Shown here piece after piece: positions 19,510 to 28,478 of a stretch of 64,000 bases of DNA. The stretch is from NCBI RefSeq assembly GCF_000092025.1, contig NC_003062.2:2106001-2170000 (forward strand), written 5' to 3'. The DNA is from Agrobacterium fabrum str. C58 (GTDB taxonomy: Bacteria > Pseudomonadota > Alphaproteobacteria > Rhizobiales > Rhizobiaceae). Position 1 is the first letter of the stretch. Every line of letters begins with the position of its first letter. A model generated the notes under the pieces. It saw only the letters and a list, made by a program, of their open reading frames with translations, did not search any database and had not been told where the DNA came from. The translations under genes were made by a program, and so were the position numbers.

Positions 19510-20070
19510 TCAAAACCCGATGGTTTCCTCAAAATCATCCCAGGACTGGTACATTTCGTAGCGCCCGATGCCGGGGATCGGCACATGCCCGTAATAGGGC
19601 GAAAGCTGAAACTCGGCTGCGGCCTCGCTTTTGCCGGCCACAACAGCCACGTAGATGGCGGAGGCAAGCCCGGTGCGGTTCGCGCCGTGTTCGCAATGGA
19701 TGAGAACAGGCTTTTCCGCATTGCGCAGTACCGCCGCCAGCGTTTCTGAATCCTCCACCGAGACCTTTTCGCTTGAGCTCAGCGGATAATCGACGAGCCG
19801 GATGCCGTTGTTTTTCGCAGCAAGGCTTTCGGCCTCATACCAGCCTTCACGCTTTTCATCACGCAGGTTGATGATCGTCTTGATGCCATAGGCCTTGGCA
19901 TAAGCAGCGATGTCCTTGCCGCTCGGCTGCGCCGAACGATAGAGCTCGCCGGGAATGACTTCGTGAAAATTCCCCGTCAGCTGGCCGATGCCCATATGCG
20001 CGCCGGCGAGAACCGGCAGCGCGACAAGGCCAATGGCCGTGATTTTCAGAAACTTCAGAACACTATACAA
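19510..20070 (-). CDS. Tyrosine/dual-specificity protein phosphatase, membrane-anchored
   Basis: 186 residues. An N-terminal hydrophobic segment (about 8-25, TAIGLVALPVLAGAH) is a signal anchor, so the catalytic domain is probably periplasmic. The active-site loop is HCEHGANRTG with nucleophile Cys126 and Arg132 (HCX5R). A conserved upstream aspartate/proline region (GIRLVDYPLSSSE) could supply the general acid. Related bacterial DSP-like enzymes dephosphorylate proteins or polyphosphate/inositol substrates; which applies here is not evident. Confidence 0.82.
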   Translation of the reverse strand: MYSVLKFLKITAIGLVALPVLAGAHMGIGQLTGNFHEVIPGELYRSAQPSGKDIAAYAKAYGIKTIINLRDEKREGWYEAESLAAKNNGIRLVDYPLSSSEKVSVEDSETLAAVLRNAEKPVLIHCEHGANRTGLASAIYVAVVAGKSEAAAEFQLSPYYGHVPIPGIGRYEMYQSWDDFEETIGF

Positions 20071-20271
20071 ACCATCAGCCCGTCACATTCATCGGATGGA
20101 CGGGGAGATGGCATCGCAAATGGACGAAAACAAGTCGTCGGCTTTGCCAGCGCTGGCGCGAGGCATTCGCCTCTCCGCTGAAGTCGCTGTGGCCAAAGGC
20201 TTTCACGCGCACCATTCATCAGCGCCGAAAATTTTCAAAATCCCGTGATCGCAAAATGTCGTGAGAACAGC

Positions 20272-20724
20272 TCAGTCGAATTCCGCGGAAATGACGGTCA
20301 CGCGCCAATCCAGCCGCTGCGGCTCCACCCGTTCATTGTTGCGCAGCCGGAAAGACCGGCAGGCCGCGAAAGTCTCGCTGGCCTCGATCCGCCTTTCGCT
20401 CACCTGGTAGGGATCGAAGGCAACGGAGGCGCGGAATGCCGGTTCAAAACCTTCCAGCGTATAGGTCAGCCGCTGCACGGCGACATTATTGTCGTTGCGG
20501 AAGCTGACGCGAATGGGCAAGGCCGAATCCGCGCAGGCAGTATCGAAACTGGCGGTCGCAACGATATGCTCGATCCGCTTGCTGCCACGCCACCAGTCAT
20601 AAATGACAAAGGCGGCAGTGGTCGTCCAGATCAGCAGCAGGCAGATGACGACGGGTTTGAGATGCCGCGGAAACGCAATGAGGGTGAGAAGAAGAATGGC
20701 GCTGAGAACGGCTCCGACAATCAC
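20272..20724 (-). CDS. Hypothetical membrane-anchored protein
   Basis: About 150 residues from GTG 20724 (GGGAGG lies 6 nt upstream). Two adjacent transmembrane helices at the N-terminus (VGAVLSAILLLTLIAF and PVVICLLLIWTTTAAFVIYDWW) precede a soluble, probably periplasmic beta-rich domain with two cysteines (FDTACADSALPIRVSFRNDNN). Sequence upstream of the GTG is open but looks non-coding. No family recognised. Confidence 0.55.
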   Translation of the reverse strand: MIVGAVLSAILLLTLIAFPRHLKPVVICLLLIWTTTAAFVIYDWWRGSKRIEHIVATASFDTACADSALPIRVSFRNDNNVAVQRLTYTLEGFEPAFRASVAFDPYQVSERRIEASETFAACRSFRLRNNERVEPQRLDWRVTVISAEFD

Positions 20725-21165
20725 GTCGTTCCTCCCCAGCAAATACAAAACCCCATGCGATCTTATCCTCCCATGCCCTTCCTGCCGCAACGACCACCCT
20801 CGTGGCGTGGGCGTGGCGGTATCGTCTCGACAGCGATGATGCGTCCTGAGATGCGGCACAAAGCACCGGCATTATCACTGTCGACCACAACTCTATGGTC
20901 GCCTCCCCTTCTGTCAAGACAACCAAGCGTGACACCGGCTGATGGCCACGCCCGAGCTTTGACGAAACACCAATGGGAACCAAACGCGGGCAGGGACGTT
21001 CGCTGCATCAGAACCGCATGACGGGGCGATAGAACGCCACGAACCGGGGCAAGAGCGGCCAGAACGCCGGGAGGACAAAAACGCCTCTTGGAACCGCCGA
21101 ACCCCAACCCATATTAAAAGTAGCTAATCTATGCTATGGATGTCAGTCAGCTCAGGGAGAAAACG
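20725..21165. other. Intergenic region before the outer-membrane protein gene
   Basis: 441 bp. Several short open frames overlap here on both strands, but none has a convincing RBS or protein-like composition. The last 60 bp (ATATTAAAAGTAGCTAATCTATGCTATGG) are AT-richer and probably hold the porin promoter. Nothing else supported. Confidence 0.4.
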
Positions 21166-21795
21166 ATGAAAACGCTGATCGTAACGTCACTCCTGGCCCT
21201 GTCGGCCAGCACCGCAATGGCCGCGGATGCCGTCTACGAAACCCCGGCCCCGCCGGTTGCGCAGGAAACCCTGCCGGTCTTCACCTGGTCTGGCCCCTAT
21301 CTTGGTATTCAAGGTGGCGCAGGCTGGGCAAATGGCGATTTTTCGGCGGGCGGCCCCGTTGTTTCGGATGATTTCAACGGCGGAATTCTCGGCGCCTTCG
21401 CCGGTTACAATTACCAGTTCGACAATAACATGGTCCTCGGCATCGAGGGCGATGTCGATTATAACTGGAACGATAATGACTATTCGGGCATCAAAGTCGG
21501 CACCGACTGGCAGGGCTCTGTCCGCGGTCGCGTCGGTTATGCCTTTGACCACGCATTGATCTATGCCACCGCCGGCTGGACGGCCACCCGCGGTTTCATC
21601 GAAACGCCCGTCGGCGACGACAAAGCTACCTTCAACGGCTACACGGTTGGCGCAGGTGTGGATTATGCCTTCACCGACAATGTCTTCGGCAGGCTGGAAT
21701 ATCGATATAACGACTATGGCGACAAGGACATCTTCGGCATCAACACCGATTTCGACCAGCATACCGTGAAAGTGGGTCTCGGCGTGAAGTTCTGA
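21166..21795 (+). CDS. Outer-membrane beta-barrel protein (Omp25/Omp31 family)
   Basis: 209 residues from ATG 21166, with CAGGGAGAAAA upstream. A signal peptide ends near ASTAMAADA (about residue 20). The mature part begins with the TWSGPYLGIQGGAGWANGDF motif of rhizobial/Brucella Omp25/31/RopB proteins. It continues with alternating beta-strands (GGILGAFAGYNYQFDNNMVLGIEGDVDYNW, VRGRVGYAFDHALIYATAGW) and ends in a C-terminal aromatic residue (VKVGLGVKF), the outer-membrane assembly signal. A strong terminator follows. Confidence 0.88.
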   Translation: MKTLIVTSLLALSASTAMAADAVYETPAPPVAQETLPVFTWSGPYLGIQGGAGWANGDFSAGGPVVSDDFNGGILGAFAGYNYQFDNNMVLGIEGDVDYNWNDNDYSGIKVGTDWQGSVRGRVGYAFDHALIYATAGWTATRGFIETPVGDDKATFNGYTVGAGVDYAFTDNVFGRLEYRYNDYGDKDIFGINTDFDQHTVKVGLGVKF

Positions 21796-21814
21796 GTCGA
21801 CCGCATAAGTTCAG

Positions 21815-21846
21815 TAAAAAGCCCGGCCATCCGCCGGGCTTTTTTG
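21815..21846 (+). terminator. Intrinsic terminator of the Omp25/31 gene
   Basis: AAAAAGCCCGGC-CATCC-GCCGGGCTTTTTT hairpin with a T-run, 20 nt after the stop codon; symmetric A/T flanks could also terminate the other strand. Confidence 0.88.
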
Positions 21847-21996
21847 TGGGAAGCCTGCGTGGGCTATCCACCCATCCGAAGGTTTGAATATGAACACCGG
21901 GGCACTGAAACATTCACAGGCCGTTCACCCGTGCCATGCCATCATGCGGGCATAATGAGCCTCTATCTCCGCAAGCAGGCTTATGGAGTAGCCCCG

Positions 21997-22362
21997 ATGA
22001 AAAAGATAATTCTTTCCACAATTGCTGCCCTGGTCGCCAGCGGCAGCGTCTTTGCGTCCTACGGCACCGCTGCCGCGCAGGACTATCCCTATCGTCCGCG
22101 CTACGACCGTGGTTATGACCGCGGCGGTCCGCCCCCACCGCCCTATCGCGAACATCGCCGCCACAATGATGGCGCAGCCATCGCCGGCGGCCTTGCCGCA
22201 GGCGTCATCGGCGGCCTGATCGGCGGCGCCATCGCCAACGGCAATGGCGGCCCGCGCTATTACGAACCGCCACCCCCGCCACGCTGCTGGTTCGAAGACC
22301 GCCGCGTGCCCAACGCCTATGACGGCGGCTGGCACATGGAGAGCATGCGGGTCTGCAACTGA
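21997..22362 (+). CDS. Small secreted protein with glycine-zipper segment
   Basis: 121 residues from ATG 21997, with TGGAG upstream. A signal peptide (KKIILSTIAALVASGSVFASYGTAAAQ) is followed by an Arg/Tyr/Pro-rich stretch (RPRYDRGYDRGG). A hydrophobic glycine-zipper follows (AAIAGGLAAGVIGGLIGGAI, about residues 62-81), then a C-terminal part with two cysteines (PRCWFEDRRVPN...MRVCN). Similar short proteins are common in Rhizobiaceae envelopes. Function unknown; membrane association via the zipper is inferred. Confidence 0.65.
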   Translation: MKKIILSTIAALVASGSVFASYGTAAAQDYPYRPRYDRGYDRGGPPPPPYREHRRHNDGAAIAGGLAAGVIGGLIGGAIANGNGGPRYYEPPPPPRCWFEDRRVPNAYDGGWHMESMRVCN

Positions 22363-22489
22363 TCTGAGATACCTTGAGGTCTGGTTTGTCATATGCACAA
22401 GCCAGACCGATCTCCCAATGAGATACCACGCTTCCCAACCTGCGCAGCGGCAGGGGTATCCTCGTAAGCATATGATTTCAGAAGAAAAA

Positions 22490-22565
22490 TGGTGGGCCCG
22501 GAGAGACTCGAACTCCCAACCAAGCGGTTATGAGCCGCCGGCTCTAACCATTGAGCTACAGGCCC
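22490..22565 (-). tRNA. tRNA with CAU anticodon, probably tRNA-Ile2
   Basis: A 76-nt cloverleaf including encoded CCA. The acceptor GGGCCTG pairs with the 3' end, the D-arm is GCTC...GAGC, the anticodon stem-loop reads GGCGG-CTCATAA-CCGCT (anticodon CAT), and the T-arm contains GTTCGAG. The GAGC-x-GGCGxCTCATAAxCGCTTGG pattern matches bacterial ileX-type tRNA, whose C34 is modified to lysidine by TilS so that it reads AUA, rather than elongator tRNA-Met. Confidence 0.92.
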
Positions 22566-22744
22566 TTTCGGAAAAAACGATCCGAAACACCGGTTTCGCA
22601 ATGGCTCGAATCCGGCAGGTCACGCTCTAACGCAATTTTTACAGCCCGACAAGCCAATCCTTCTTTCGCAAAGCAGTGTCGCCGTATTAGCTACACAATC
22701 TAAGGCAATACCCTTCAAAGGGACTCAATCAACGAGGAAACACC

Positions 22745-23488
22745 ATGAAGACTAAAACGGCCCGCCTTTTCGCACTCACCGCATTGACCGCGGCGACCAC
22801 GATGCCGCTTGCCGCCCAGGTATCTGCGCAGGAGGCTTCCCCGCGCGAAGCCACCATCAGTGTTTCCGGCGAAGGCCAGGCGGCCATCGCGCCCGATATG
22901 GCGATCCTCTCCTTCAGTGTCGTCAAGCAGGCGGAAACCGCAGCGGCTGCACTGACGGAAAACTCCAAGGCGCTGGCCGAGGTGCTGAAGGCGCTGAAAG
23001 AGGCCGCCATCGAAGACCGCGACCTCCAGACGAGCAATTTTTCGGTGCAGCCGCTTTACAAGCATTATGAGCCCAAGGACGGCGTTTATGTCGCGCCCGA
23101 GATCACCGGTTATCAGGTTTCCAACGGCCTGACGGTGCGGGTGCGCGATCTGAAGATGCTCGGCACGATCCTCGATACCTCCGTAAAGCTCGGCATCAAC
23201 CAGGGCGGCGATATCACCTTCACCAATGACAAGCCCGAAGCCACGGTAACGGAAGCCCGCAAACAGGCCGTTGCCGATGCGATCGCCAAGGCGAAGACGC
23301 TGACGGAAGCCGCAGGCGTGAAGCTCGGCCGCGTCATTCAGATCAGCGAAAACTCGCAGCGCCCCATGCCGGTCCCGGCGGGCATGATGCGTGCTTCGAT
23401 GATGAAGGAAGCCGACAGCGTTCCGATCGCTTCGGGTGAGAACAATTATAGCGTGGTGGTCAACGTCACCTTCGCGCTCGACCAGTAA
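22745..23488 (+). CDS. SIMPL-domain (DUF541) periplasmic protein, BP26/Omp28-like
   Basis: 247 residues. A signal peptide (about 1-28, ending VSAQEA) leads to the SIMPL domain: REATISVSGEGQAAIAPDMAILSFSV at the start, a helical segment, QTSNFSVQPLY, and the C-terminal YSVVVNVTFALDQ strand. Brucella BP26/Omp28, an abundant periplasmic antigen forming channel-like oligomers, is in this family. It is monocistronic with a terminator downstream. Its cellular role is not established. Confidence 0.85.
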   Translation: MKTKTARLFALTALTAATTMPLAAQVSAQEASPREATISVSGEGQAAIAPDMAILSFSVVKQAETAAAALTENSKALAEVLKALKEAAIEDRDLQTSNFSVQPLYKHYEPKDGVYVAPEITGYQVSNGLTVRVRDLKMLGTILDTSVKLGINQGGDITFTNDKPEATVTEARKQAVADAIAKAKTLTEAAGVKLGRVIQISENSQRPMPVPAGMMRASMMKEADSVPIASGENNYSVVVNVTFALDQ

Positions 23489-23548
23489 GATCGACGGCGG
23501 CGGCACCCTGGTGCCGCCCTGGCCATCTTCACTTCCGCCATAGGCATA

Positions 23549-23597
23549 AAAAGAAATGCCCCTCACTGCCATTCCGGAAGCGAGGGGCATTTTTTAT
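23549..23597 (+). terminator. Intrinsic terminator after the SIMPL gene
   Basis: AATGCCCCTC (23555-23564) pairs with GAGGGGCATT (23582-23591), followed by TTTTTAT; A-runs upstream would also serve the opposite strand gene at 23645. Confidence 0.85.
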
Positions 23598-23644
23598 CGA
23601 TCTGCCATACGGGGATATCGACAGATCAATGAAGATCGCTGCTG

Positions 23645-23980
23645 TTAGCGGCGAATAACCGGGCAACCGCGCTCATTGGCGAAAACGATGCGATCACGGC
23701 CGCGACGGTCAAAGCCTGCTACCACGACACGGCGCGGCGACACGTCAACCACGCGGGCACGGCGAAGGCCCATGCGGCTGGCTTTTTCTTCTGCAAGCGA
23801 GGCCGAGCAACCGCGATGCGGGCGGTCCGGGCGGCCCCAACCGGGACGATGACCATAGCCATCCTGGACCTGAACCCGGTACTGGACATCCGGGCCTGCG
23901 GAAGCAGCCGGCGCCGTAAAGGAAATTCCACCAATGGCGATGAGGGTAGCCAGGCCGGCTTTTGCAAAGTTGCTGAACAT
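23645..23980 (-). CDS. Small secreted Arg-rich hypothetical protein
   Basis: 111 residues. The signal peptide MFSNFAKAGLATLIAIGGISF...ASAGPD is followed by a basic, Gly/Arg-rich domain. Two cysteines (HRGCSASLAEEKASRMGLRRARV and NERGCPVIRR) could form a disulphide. Short proteins of this pattern are frequent in Rhizobiaceae. Function unknown. Confidence 0.65.
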   Translation of the reverse strand: MFSNFAKAGLATLIAIGGISFTAPAASAGPDVQYRVQVQDGYGHRPGWGRPDRPHRGCSASLAEEKASRMGLRRARVVDVSPRRVVVAGFDRRGRDRIVFANERGCPVIRR

Positions 23981-24131
23981 GAACTCACTCCGTTTGTGTC
24001 ATTGCCGACAGGGGAACATCCCCCGGCGATTGACGAGACCCTAGACCCGCCCATCTGAATATCAGCAGAACCGAATGTTCAGCAGGCGTTCAGGGTGCTT
24101 AACGCGCAGCATGTCGCTCGGGATCCATATC

Positions 24132-24554
24132 TCAGGGTGAGATATGCAGCACAATTTCACGGCGATGCGGCTGGTCACGGTGTTCAAACAGGTAAAGCCC
24201 CTGCCACGTGCCGAGCACGAGCCGCCCCTCGCCGATCGGCACACCGATGGAAACCGCCGTCAGCGCCGATTTGATGTGGGCGGGCATATCATCCGGACCT
24301 TCGAGCGTATGAACGATCCAGCGCATGGAAGGATCGCTGGAAGGCGGCACGAGGCGAGAGAAAAATGTCAGCAGATCGTGCTTGACGTCAGGGTCGGCAT
24401 TTTCCTGAATAAGCAACGAGCAGGATGTGTGCCGGACAAAGATCGTCAGCAACCCCTCCTCCAGCCCTGCCTGCCTCACCATCGCTTCTGCTTCAGATGT
24501 AAACTCGTAGAGGCCTTGTCCGCGGGTTGCGATGGTTATTGTTCTTTGCGGCAC
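24132..24554 (-). CDS. yjbQ: YjbQ family protein (UPF0047, secondary thiamine-phosphate synthase-like)
   Basis: About 140 residues from GTG 24554 (MPQRTITIATRGQG); TTG 24581 would add nine residues. The family signature HTSCSLLIQENADPDV is at residues 42-57, and the C-terminal metal-site histidine region GTWQGLYLFEHRDQPHRREI is intact. Members have weak thiamine-phosphate synthase activity in vitro; the physiological role is unclear. It is divergent from the phytochrome gene. Confidence 0.85.
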   Translation of the reverse strand: MPQRTITIATRGQGLYEFTSEAEAMVRQAGLEEGLLTIFVRHTSCSLLIQENADPDVKHDLLTFFSRLVPPSSDPSMRWIVHTLEGPDDMPAHIKSALTAVSIGVPIGEGRLVLGTWQGLYLFEHRDQPHRREIVLHISP

Positions 24555-24797
24555 ATTTTTTCTTTCTGGTAGTCGGAACAAAATCAGCGTTTCCGACGTT
24601 TTATGATGTCAAATTGTATCCAGCAACGTTAGGGATACATCAATTATGCAACGACGGCTTCCAAACCATACAACAAAGAAACCGGTTGATAGTTGCAAAG
24701 AACGGGGAAGGGCAGACCTTTAAGAATGATCGACTTTGGCTTCCCCTTTATTCGGCAAACGGCATTTCTTCATGCACTGGGTGCGAAAGACTGATTC

Positions 24798-27350
24798 ATG
24801 GCATCCACGGACTATCATGTCGACCTGACCAATTGCGACCGCGAACCCATTCATATTCCAGGCTATATTCAACCGCATGGCTGCCTCATCGCCTGCGATA
24901 ACGCCATGCGAATGGTGCTGCGGCATTCCGAAAACTGCGGCGAACTGCTGGGACTTGAGGGCGATCTCAACGGCAGGACCGCCGAGGATGTGCTCGGCAA
25001 AAAGCTCGTCCACGATCTCCGCAACGCGCTCACCGTCACCGGTAGAACCACGCGCCCCGCCATGCTGCCCGCAATGGAAACAAGCGACGGCCGCAGCTTC
25101 GATATTTCACTCCATCGCTACAAATCCACCACCATCATCGAATTCGAGCCCTCGGGCAGCGACGCGCAGCCGCTCGGCACGGCGCGCAAGATGGTGGACC
25201 GCATCCGCGAAGCCGACAGCGTCGAAAGCCTGATCTCCAGAACCACACGCCTGGTAAAGGCGACGCTGGGTTACGACCGGGTGATGATCTACCGCTTCCA
25301 GGAAGACGGCGCCGGCAAGGTCGTGTCGGAGGCCAAGCAGCCCGAGCTGGAGAGCTTTCTCGGGCAATATTTCCCCGCCAGCGATATTCCACAGCAGGCT
25401 CGCGCACTTTATCTCAAGAACACCTTGCGCATCATCTCCGATGCCAGCGGCACCCGCATTCCGGTCCTGCCAGCCGTCGATGTCTCCGGTGAGCCGCTCG
25501 ATCTCTCTTACGCGCATTTGCGCAGCGTCTCGCCCATCCATTGCGAATATCTCCGCAATATGGGTGTTGCCGCCTCCATGTCGATTTCTGTGATTGTCGA
25601 TGGCGCCCTGTGGGGCCTGATCGCCTGCCACCATTATTCGCCGCGTGTGCTGAGCATGCCAGTTCGGATCGCTGCGGAAATGTTCGGGGAATTTTTCTCC
25701 ATGCATCTGCAGGTTCTGAAGCAGAAGCGCCGCCTCGACACCATCAACCACGCCCATGCGGCGCTCGACCGGTTTCTGCGGCTGGCCGCCCATCACGCCA
25801 ACATTGAAGAACTGCTGGTCGACAGTTTTCAGGATTTTGCCGATCTGATGCCCTGCGACGGTGTCGGGCTGTGGGTCGGCAACAACTGGCACGGCCATGG
25901 CGCAACGCCACCGCATGATGCCATTCCAAGGCTGGCGCGTTTCGTCGCTTCGGCTTCGGAAGGCAGGGTCTGGGCAACACACGCCCTGTCGCAGGCCATA
26001 CCGGAAGCGGAAATATACGCCGGCACCGCGGCCGGAATGCTTGCTATCCCGCTTTCGCAGGTCAAGAGCGACTATCTCCTGTTTTTCCGCAAGGAGATCG
26101 TGCAGAACCTGAACTGGGCCGGCAATCCGGAAAAATCCTATGAAACCGGCCCGATGGGCGACCGCCTCACGCCGCGTAAAAGCTTCGCAATCTGGAAAGA
26201 GACCGTTCGCCTGCAGGCACAGCCCTGGTCGGAAGCCGACCGGGAAATCGCCGAAGCCGCGAGAATCGCGCTTGTCGAAGTGGCGTTCCACCACAGCGAG
26301 TTGATGGCAGGCGAAAGAGAGCGCGCCGAGGTGCGCCAGCGCATGCTAAACGAGGAGCTTAATCACCGCGTCAAGAATGTTCTCGCCATCATCAAATCGC
26401 TGGTCGGCAATCCCTCGCAGGAGGGCAAGACCCTGCAGGAGTATGTCACCGCGCTGAAGGGCCGCATCCAGGCGCTGTCCTTTGCCCATGACCAGATCAT
26501 TCGCGGCGAAGGCGGCGGCGCGCTGCGCGATCTGCTGGAGGCCGAATTGTCGCCCCATCGTTCGCCGGAAACGACGGTGAAGCTCGAAGGACCCCAGATC
26601 ACACTCGATTCCCGCGCCTTTTCGGTGATGGCGCTGGTTCTGCACGAACTGGCGACGAATGCCGCCAAATATGGTGCGCTCTCGCAAAATGGCGGGCAAT
26701 TGCATGTGCGCTGGGACGTTAACGAGAATCGCGATTGCGAAATATCATGGCGCGAGACCCTGCTGACCACTCTGCCGGCCCCATCGCGCGCCGGTTTCGG
26801 CACGGCGCTCATCAGCCGCAGCATTCCCTACGATCTCGGCGGGCGCAGCACGATACGGTATTTGCCGAATGGGCTGGAGGCAGAGATTCTCCTGCCGTTC
26901 CGCCATGTATCATCGGTCTCAGCGGCGTTCGAGACAAAAACCGAGGCGGAAACCCTGCCGCAACCCAGACGTTACAATCGGGAGGAGCCATTGAAAGTAT
27001 TGCTCGTCGAAGACCAGATGCTGATCGCCATGGATGTCGAGAACATGCTGGAAGATAATGGCATCAAGGCAATCGAAACCGCGACCTCGTCGGCCATGGC
27101 GATTGAAAAGCTGAAAACCTATCTGCCTGACGTCGCCATTCTCGACATCAATCTTGGTTCCGACACCTCCATCCCCGTCGCCCGCGAACTGCACCGCCGC
27201 GGCATCCCGTTCCTCTTCGCCACCGGTTATGCGGATGGCAGCATGGTGCCGGATGAATTTGGCGCCGTGCCGGTTATCCGAAAACCCTATGACGAGGATG
27301 CGCTGATGGCTGGGATTGGGGTGTTGGTGGGGGATACGGAGCGGGTTTGA
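24798..27350 (+). CDS. bphP2: Bacteriophytochrome Agp2/BphP2-type with HWE kinase and fused receiver
   Basis: 850 residues. The biliverdin-binding cysteine is Cys13 in MASTDYHVDLTNCDREPIH. Order: PAS (about 15-120), GAF (about 130-300, with the chromophore motif PASDIP at 193-198), PHY (about 310-500), an HWE-type histidine kinase (His523 in LNEELNHRVKNVLA, ATP-lid elements HELATNAAKYGALS and the WRE triplet), then a receiver with phospho-acceptor Asp783 (VAILDINLG). This is the layout of Agrobacterium Agp2, a bathy phytochrome with a Pfr-like dark state; Agp1-type proteins lack the fused receiver. Red/far-red light sensing is inferred from family. The output partner is not encoded next to it. 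Confidence 0.95.
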   Translation: MASTDYHVDLTNCDREPIHIPGYIQPHGCLIACDNAMRMVLRHSENCGELLGLEGDLNGRTAEDVLGKKLVHDLRNALTVTGRTTRPAMLPAMETSDGRSFDISLHRYKSTTIIEFEPSGSDAQPLGTARKMVDRIREADSVESLISRTTRLVKATLGYDRVMIYRFQEDGAGKVVSEAKQPELESFLGQYFPASDIPQQARALYLKNTLRIISDASGTRIPVLPAVDVSGEPLDLSYAHLRSVSPIHCEYLRNMGVAASMSISVIVDGALWGLIACHHYSPRVLSMPVRIAAEMFGEFFSMHLQVLKQKRRLDTINHAHAALDRFLRLAAHHANIEELLVDSFQDFADLMPCDGVGLWVGNNWHGHGATPPHDAIPRLARFVASASEGRVWATHALSQAIPEAEIYAGTAAGMLAIPLSQVKSDYLLFFRKEIVQNLNWAGNPEKSYETGPMGDRLTPRKSFAIWKETVRLQAQPWSEADREIAEAARIALVEVAFHHSELMAGERERAEVRQRMLNEELNHRVKNVLAIIKSLVGNPSQEGKTLQEYVTALKGRIQALSFAHDQIIRGEGGGALRDLLEAELSPHRSPETTVKLEGPQITLDSRAFSVMALVLHELATNAAKYGALSQNGGQLHVRWDVNENRDCEISWRETLLTTLPAPSRAGFGTALISRSIPYDLGGRSTIRYLPNGLEAEILLPFRHVSSVSAAFETKTEAETLPQPRRYNREEPLKVLLVEDQMLIAMDVENMLEDNGIKAIETATSSAMAIEKLKTYLPDVAILDINLGSDTSIPVARELHRRGIPFLFATGYADGSMVPDEFGAVPVIRKPYDEDALMAGIGVLVGDTERV

Positions 27351-27361
27351 GCGTAGCCTCC

Positions 27362-27392
27362 CCTCATCCCTGTGCTTGTAACAGGAATGAGG
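27362..27392. repeat. Short palindromic repeat
   Basis: CCTCATCCCTGT-GCTTGTA-ACAGGAATGAGG, a 12-bp stem with one mismatch between the convergent phytochrome and DUF930 genes. It has no T-run, and the sequence resembles a frequent rhizobial intergenic palindrome. Confidence 0.55.
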
Positions 27393-27419
27393 TAGAGGCG
27401 CGCGCAGACCAATGATCCG

Positions 27420-28382
27420 CTATCGCCCCGTGAAACCGCGCTTCGTTGCTTCGGCCGGCGTAATGACATCCCCTATCTTAAATCTGAAGGCCGTCACCGC
27501 GTAATTGTCCACATCCACATCACATTGAAACGTGACATCGTGCCAGACGTCGCCGACGTTGAATGCGCCCCCAGTAGCGTCAAGGACATTGCCGGATATG
27601 CGTCCACCAGTGTCGGAAAAGCCGTACATGCCTCGGGTAGCTGGATAAACCTCTCTTATTTGCGCCAACGCCTCCGTCTGGCAAAGCTGCACGATCCGAC
27701 GGCGGGGCGGTAGATCGCCAAAAATCTGTCGTCGCTGCGCCGGTGTTAGCAACGCCGATGATAGCAAACTCTTCACCGCAGGAAGCTTCGCGGGTTTCTT
27801 CTCCGCAACCTCCGCAGGCTTTTCCTCTGCCGGCTTGGCCTGCGGCACCGGTGGCTGCTCCGGCGGTGTTTCTTCCTTCACGGGTGAAACCGCGATCTCC
27901 CCCTGCTCGGCGGAAGCCTGAAGATCGCTGTTGGCGGCGGGTGGCGCAGGCTTCTCCTCAGCGGCCTTTTCAGGCTGGCTTGCAGGCTCCTCGGACGCTT
28001 GGCTCTTTTCAGCTTCTTCCGCCTTGCCCGGCTTGTCCTCTTTGTCGGCCTGCATTTCCTCCGGCCGCATGGAGATGGACGGCAGCGTCGCCTGCGGTTG
28101 CGGCGTCGGTTTTACATCTTCCTTCGGCGGTGCGGGCGGTGGTGGCGGCGGAGGTTGCGGTTTCTCCGCCTTGGCCGCCGCAGCCGGCGGCGGGGCAGCT
28201 TCTTCTTTTTTCTCCTCGGGCGGCGGCACGAGTTCAACGTTGACGCTTTCGGGCTCCTGCGGCTCGGCTATCCGTTCCGGCAATTCGAAAAAGAAGAGTG
28301 CAACGACGACAAGATGCAGCAACACGGAGACGGGCACAGCCCATCCTCCCCGCCGCCATTTGCCTGCCGAAACCTGTTGCAT
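27420..28382 (-). CDS. DUF930 protein with TonB-like proline-rich linker
   Basis: About 320 residues from ATG 28382 (MQQVSAGKWRRGG). One N-terminal transmembrane helix (WAVPVSVLLHLVVVALFFFELP) is followed by a long Pro/Glu/Ala/Lys-rich periplasmic linker (about residues 40-215). The C-terminal DUF930 domain contains a cysteine pair (RRIVQLCQTEALAQIREVYP and VTFQCDVDVDNYAV). The topology resembles TonB/TolA, an anchored arm spanning the periplasm, but the C-terminal domain is not TonB. Function unknown. It is downstream of rpoD on the same strand, separated by a terminator. Confidence 0.75.
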   Translation of the reverse strand: MQQVSAGKWRRGGWAVPVSVLLHLVVVALFFFELPERIAEPQEPESVNVELVPPPEEKKEEAAPPPAAAAKAEKPQPPPPPPPAPPKEDVKPTPQPQATLPSISMRPEEMQADKEDKPGKAEEAEKSQASEEPASQPEKAAEEKPAPPAANSDLQASAEQGEIAVSPVKEETPPEQPPVPQAKPAEEKPAEVAEKKPAKLPAVKSLLSSALLTPAQRRQIFGDLPPRRRIVQLCQTEALAQIREVYPATRGMYGFSDTGGRISGNVLDATGGAFNVGDVWHDVTFQCDVDVDNYAVTAFRFKIGDVITPAEATKRGFTGR

Positions 28383-28405
28383 CCTGTCGAACCAAATCGA
28401 AGCTG

Positions 28406-28440
28406 AGCATTTCCAGTAAAGCGGAATGCCTGTTTTCACA
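28406..28440. repeat. Partial copy of the dispersed intergenic repeat
   Basis: AGCATTTCCAGTAAAGCGG followed by a CCTGTTTTCAC stretch resembles the first part of the 6818-6857 element. Confidence 0.4.
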
Positions 28441-28478
28441 CATAAGGCTTGTCGCAGAGTTCGCCAGTGCGGGAAACA

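Noticed and set aside
20763..21107. Small reverse-strand ORF of 114 codons before the Omp gene
   Set aside because: Cys/Arg-rich, no RBS, no recognisable motif, overlaps other spurious frames.
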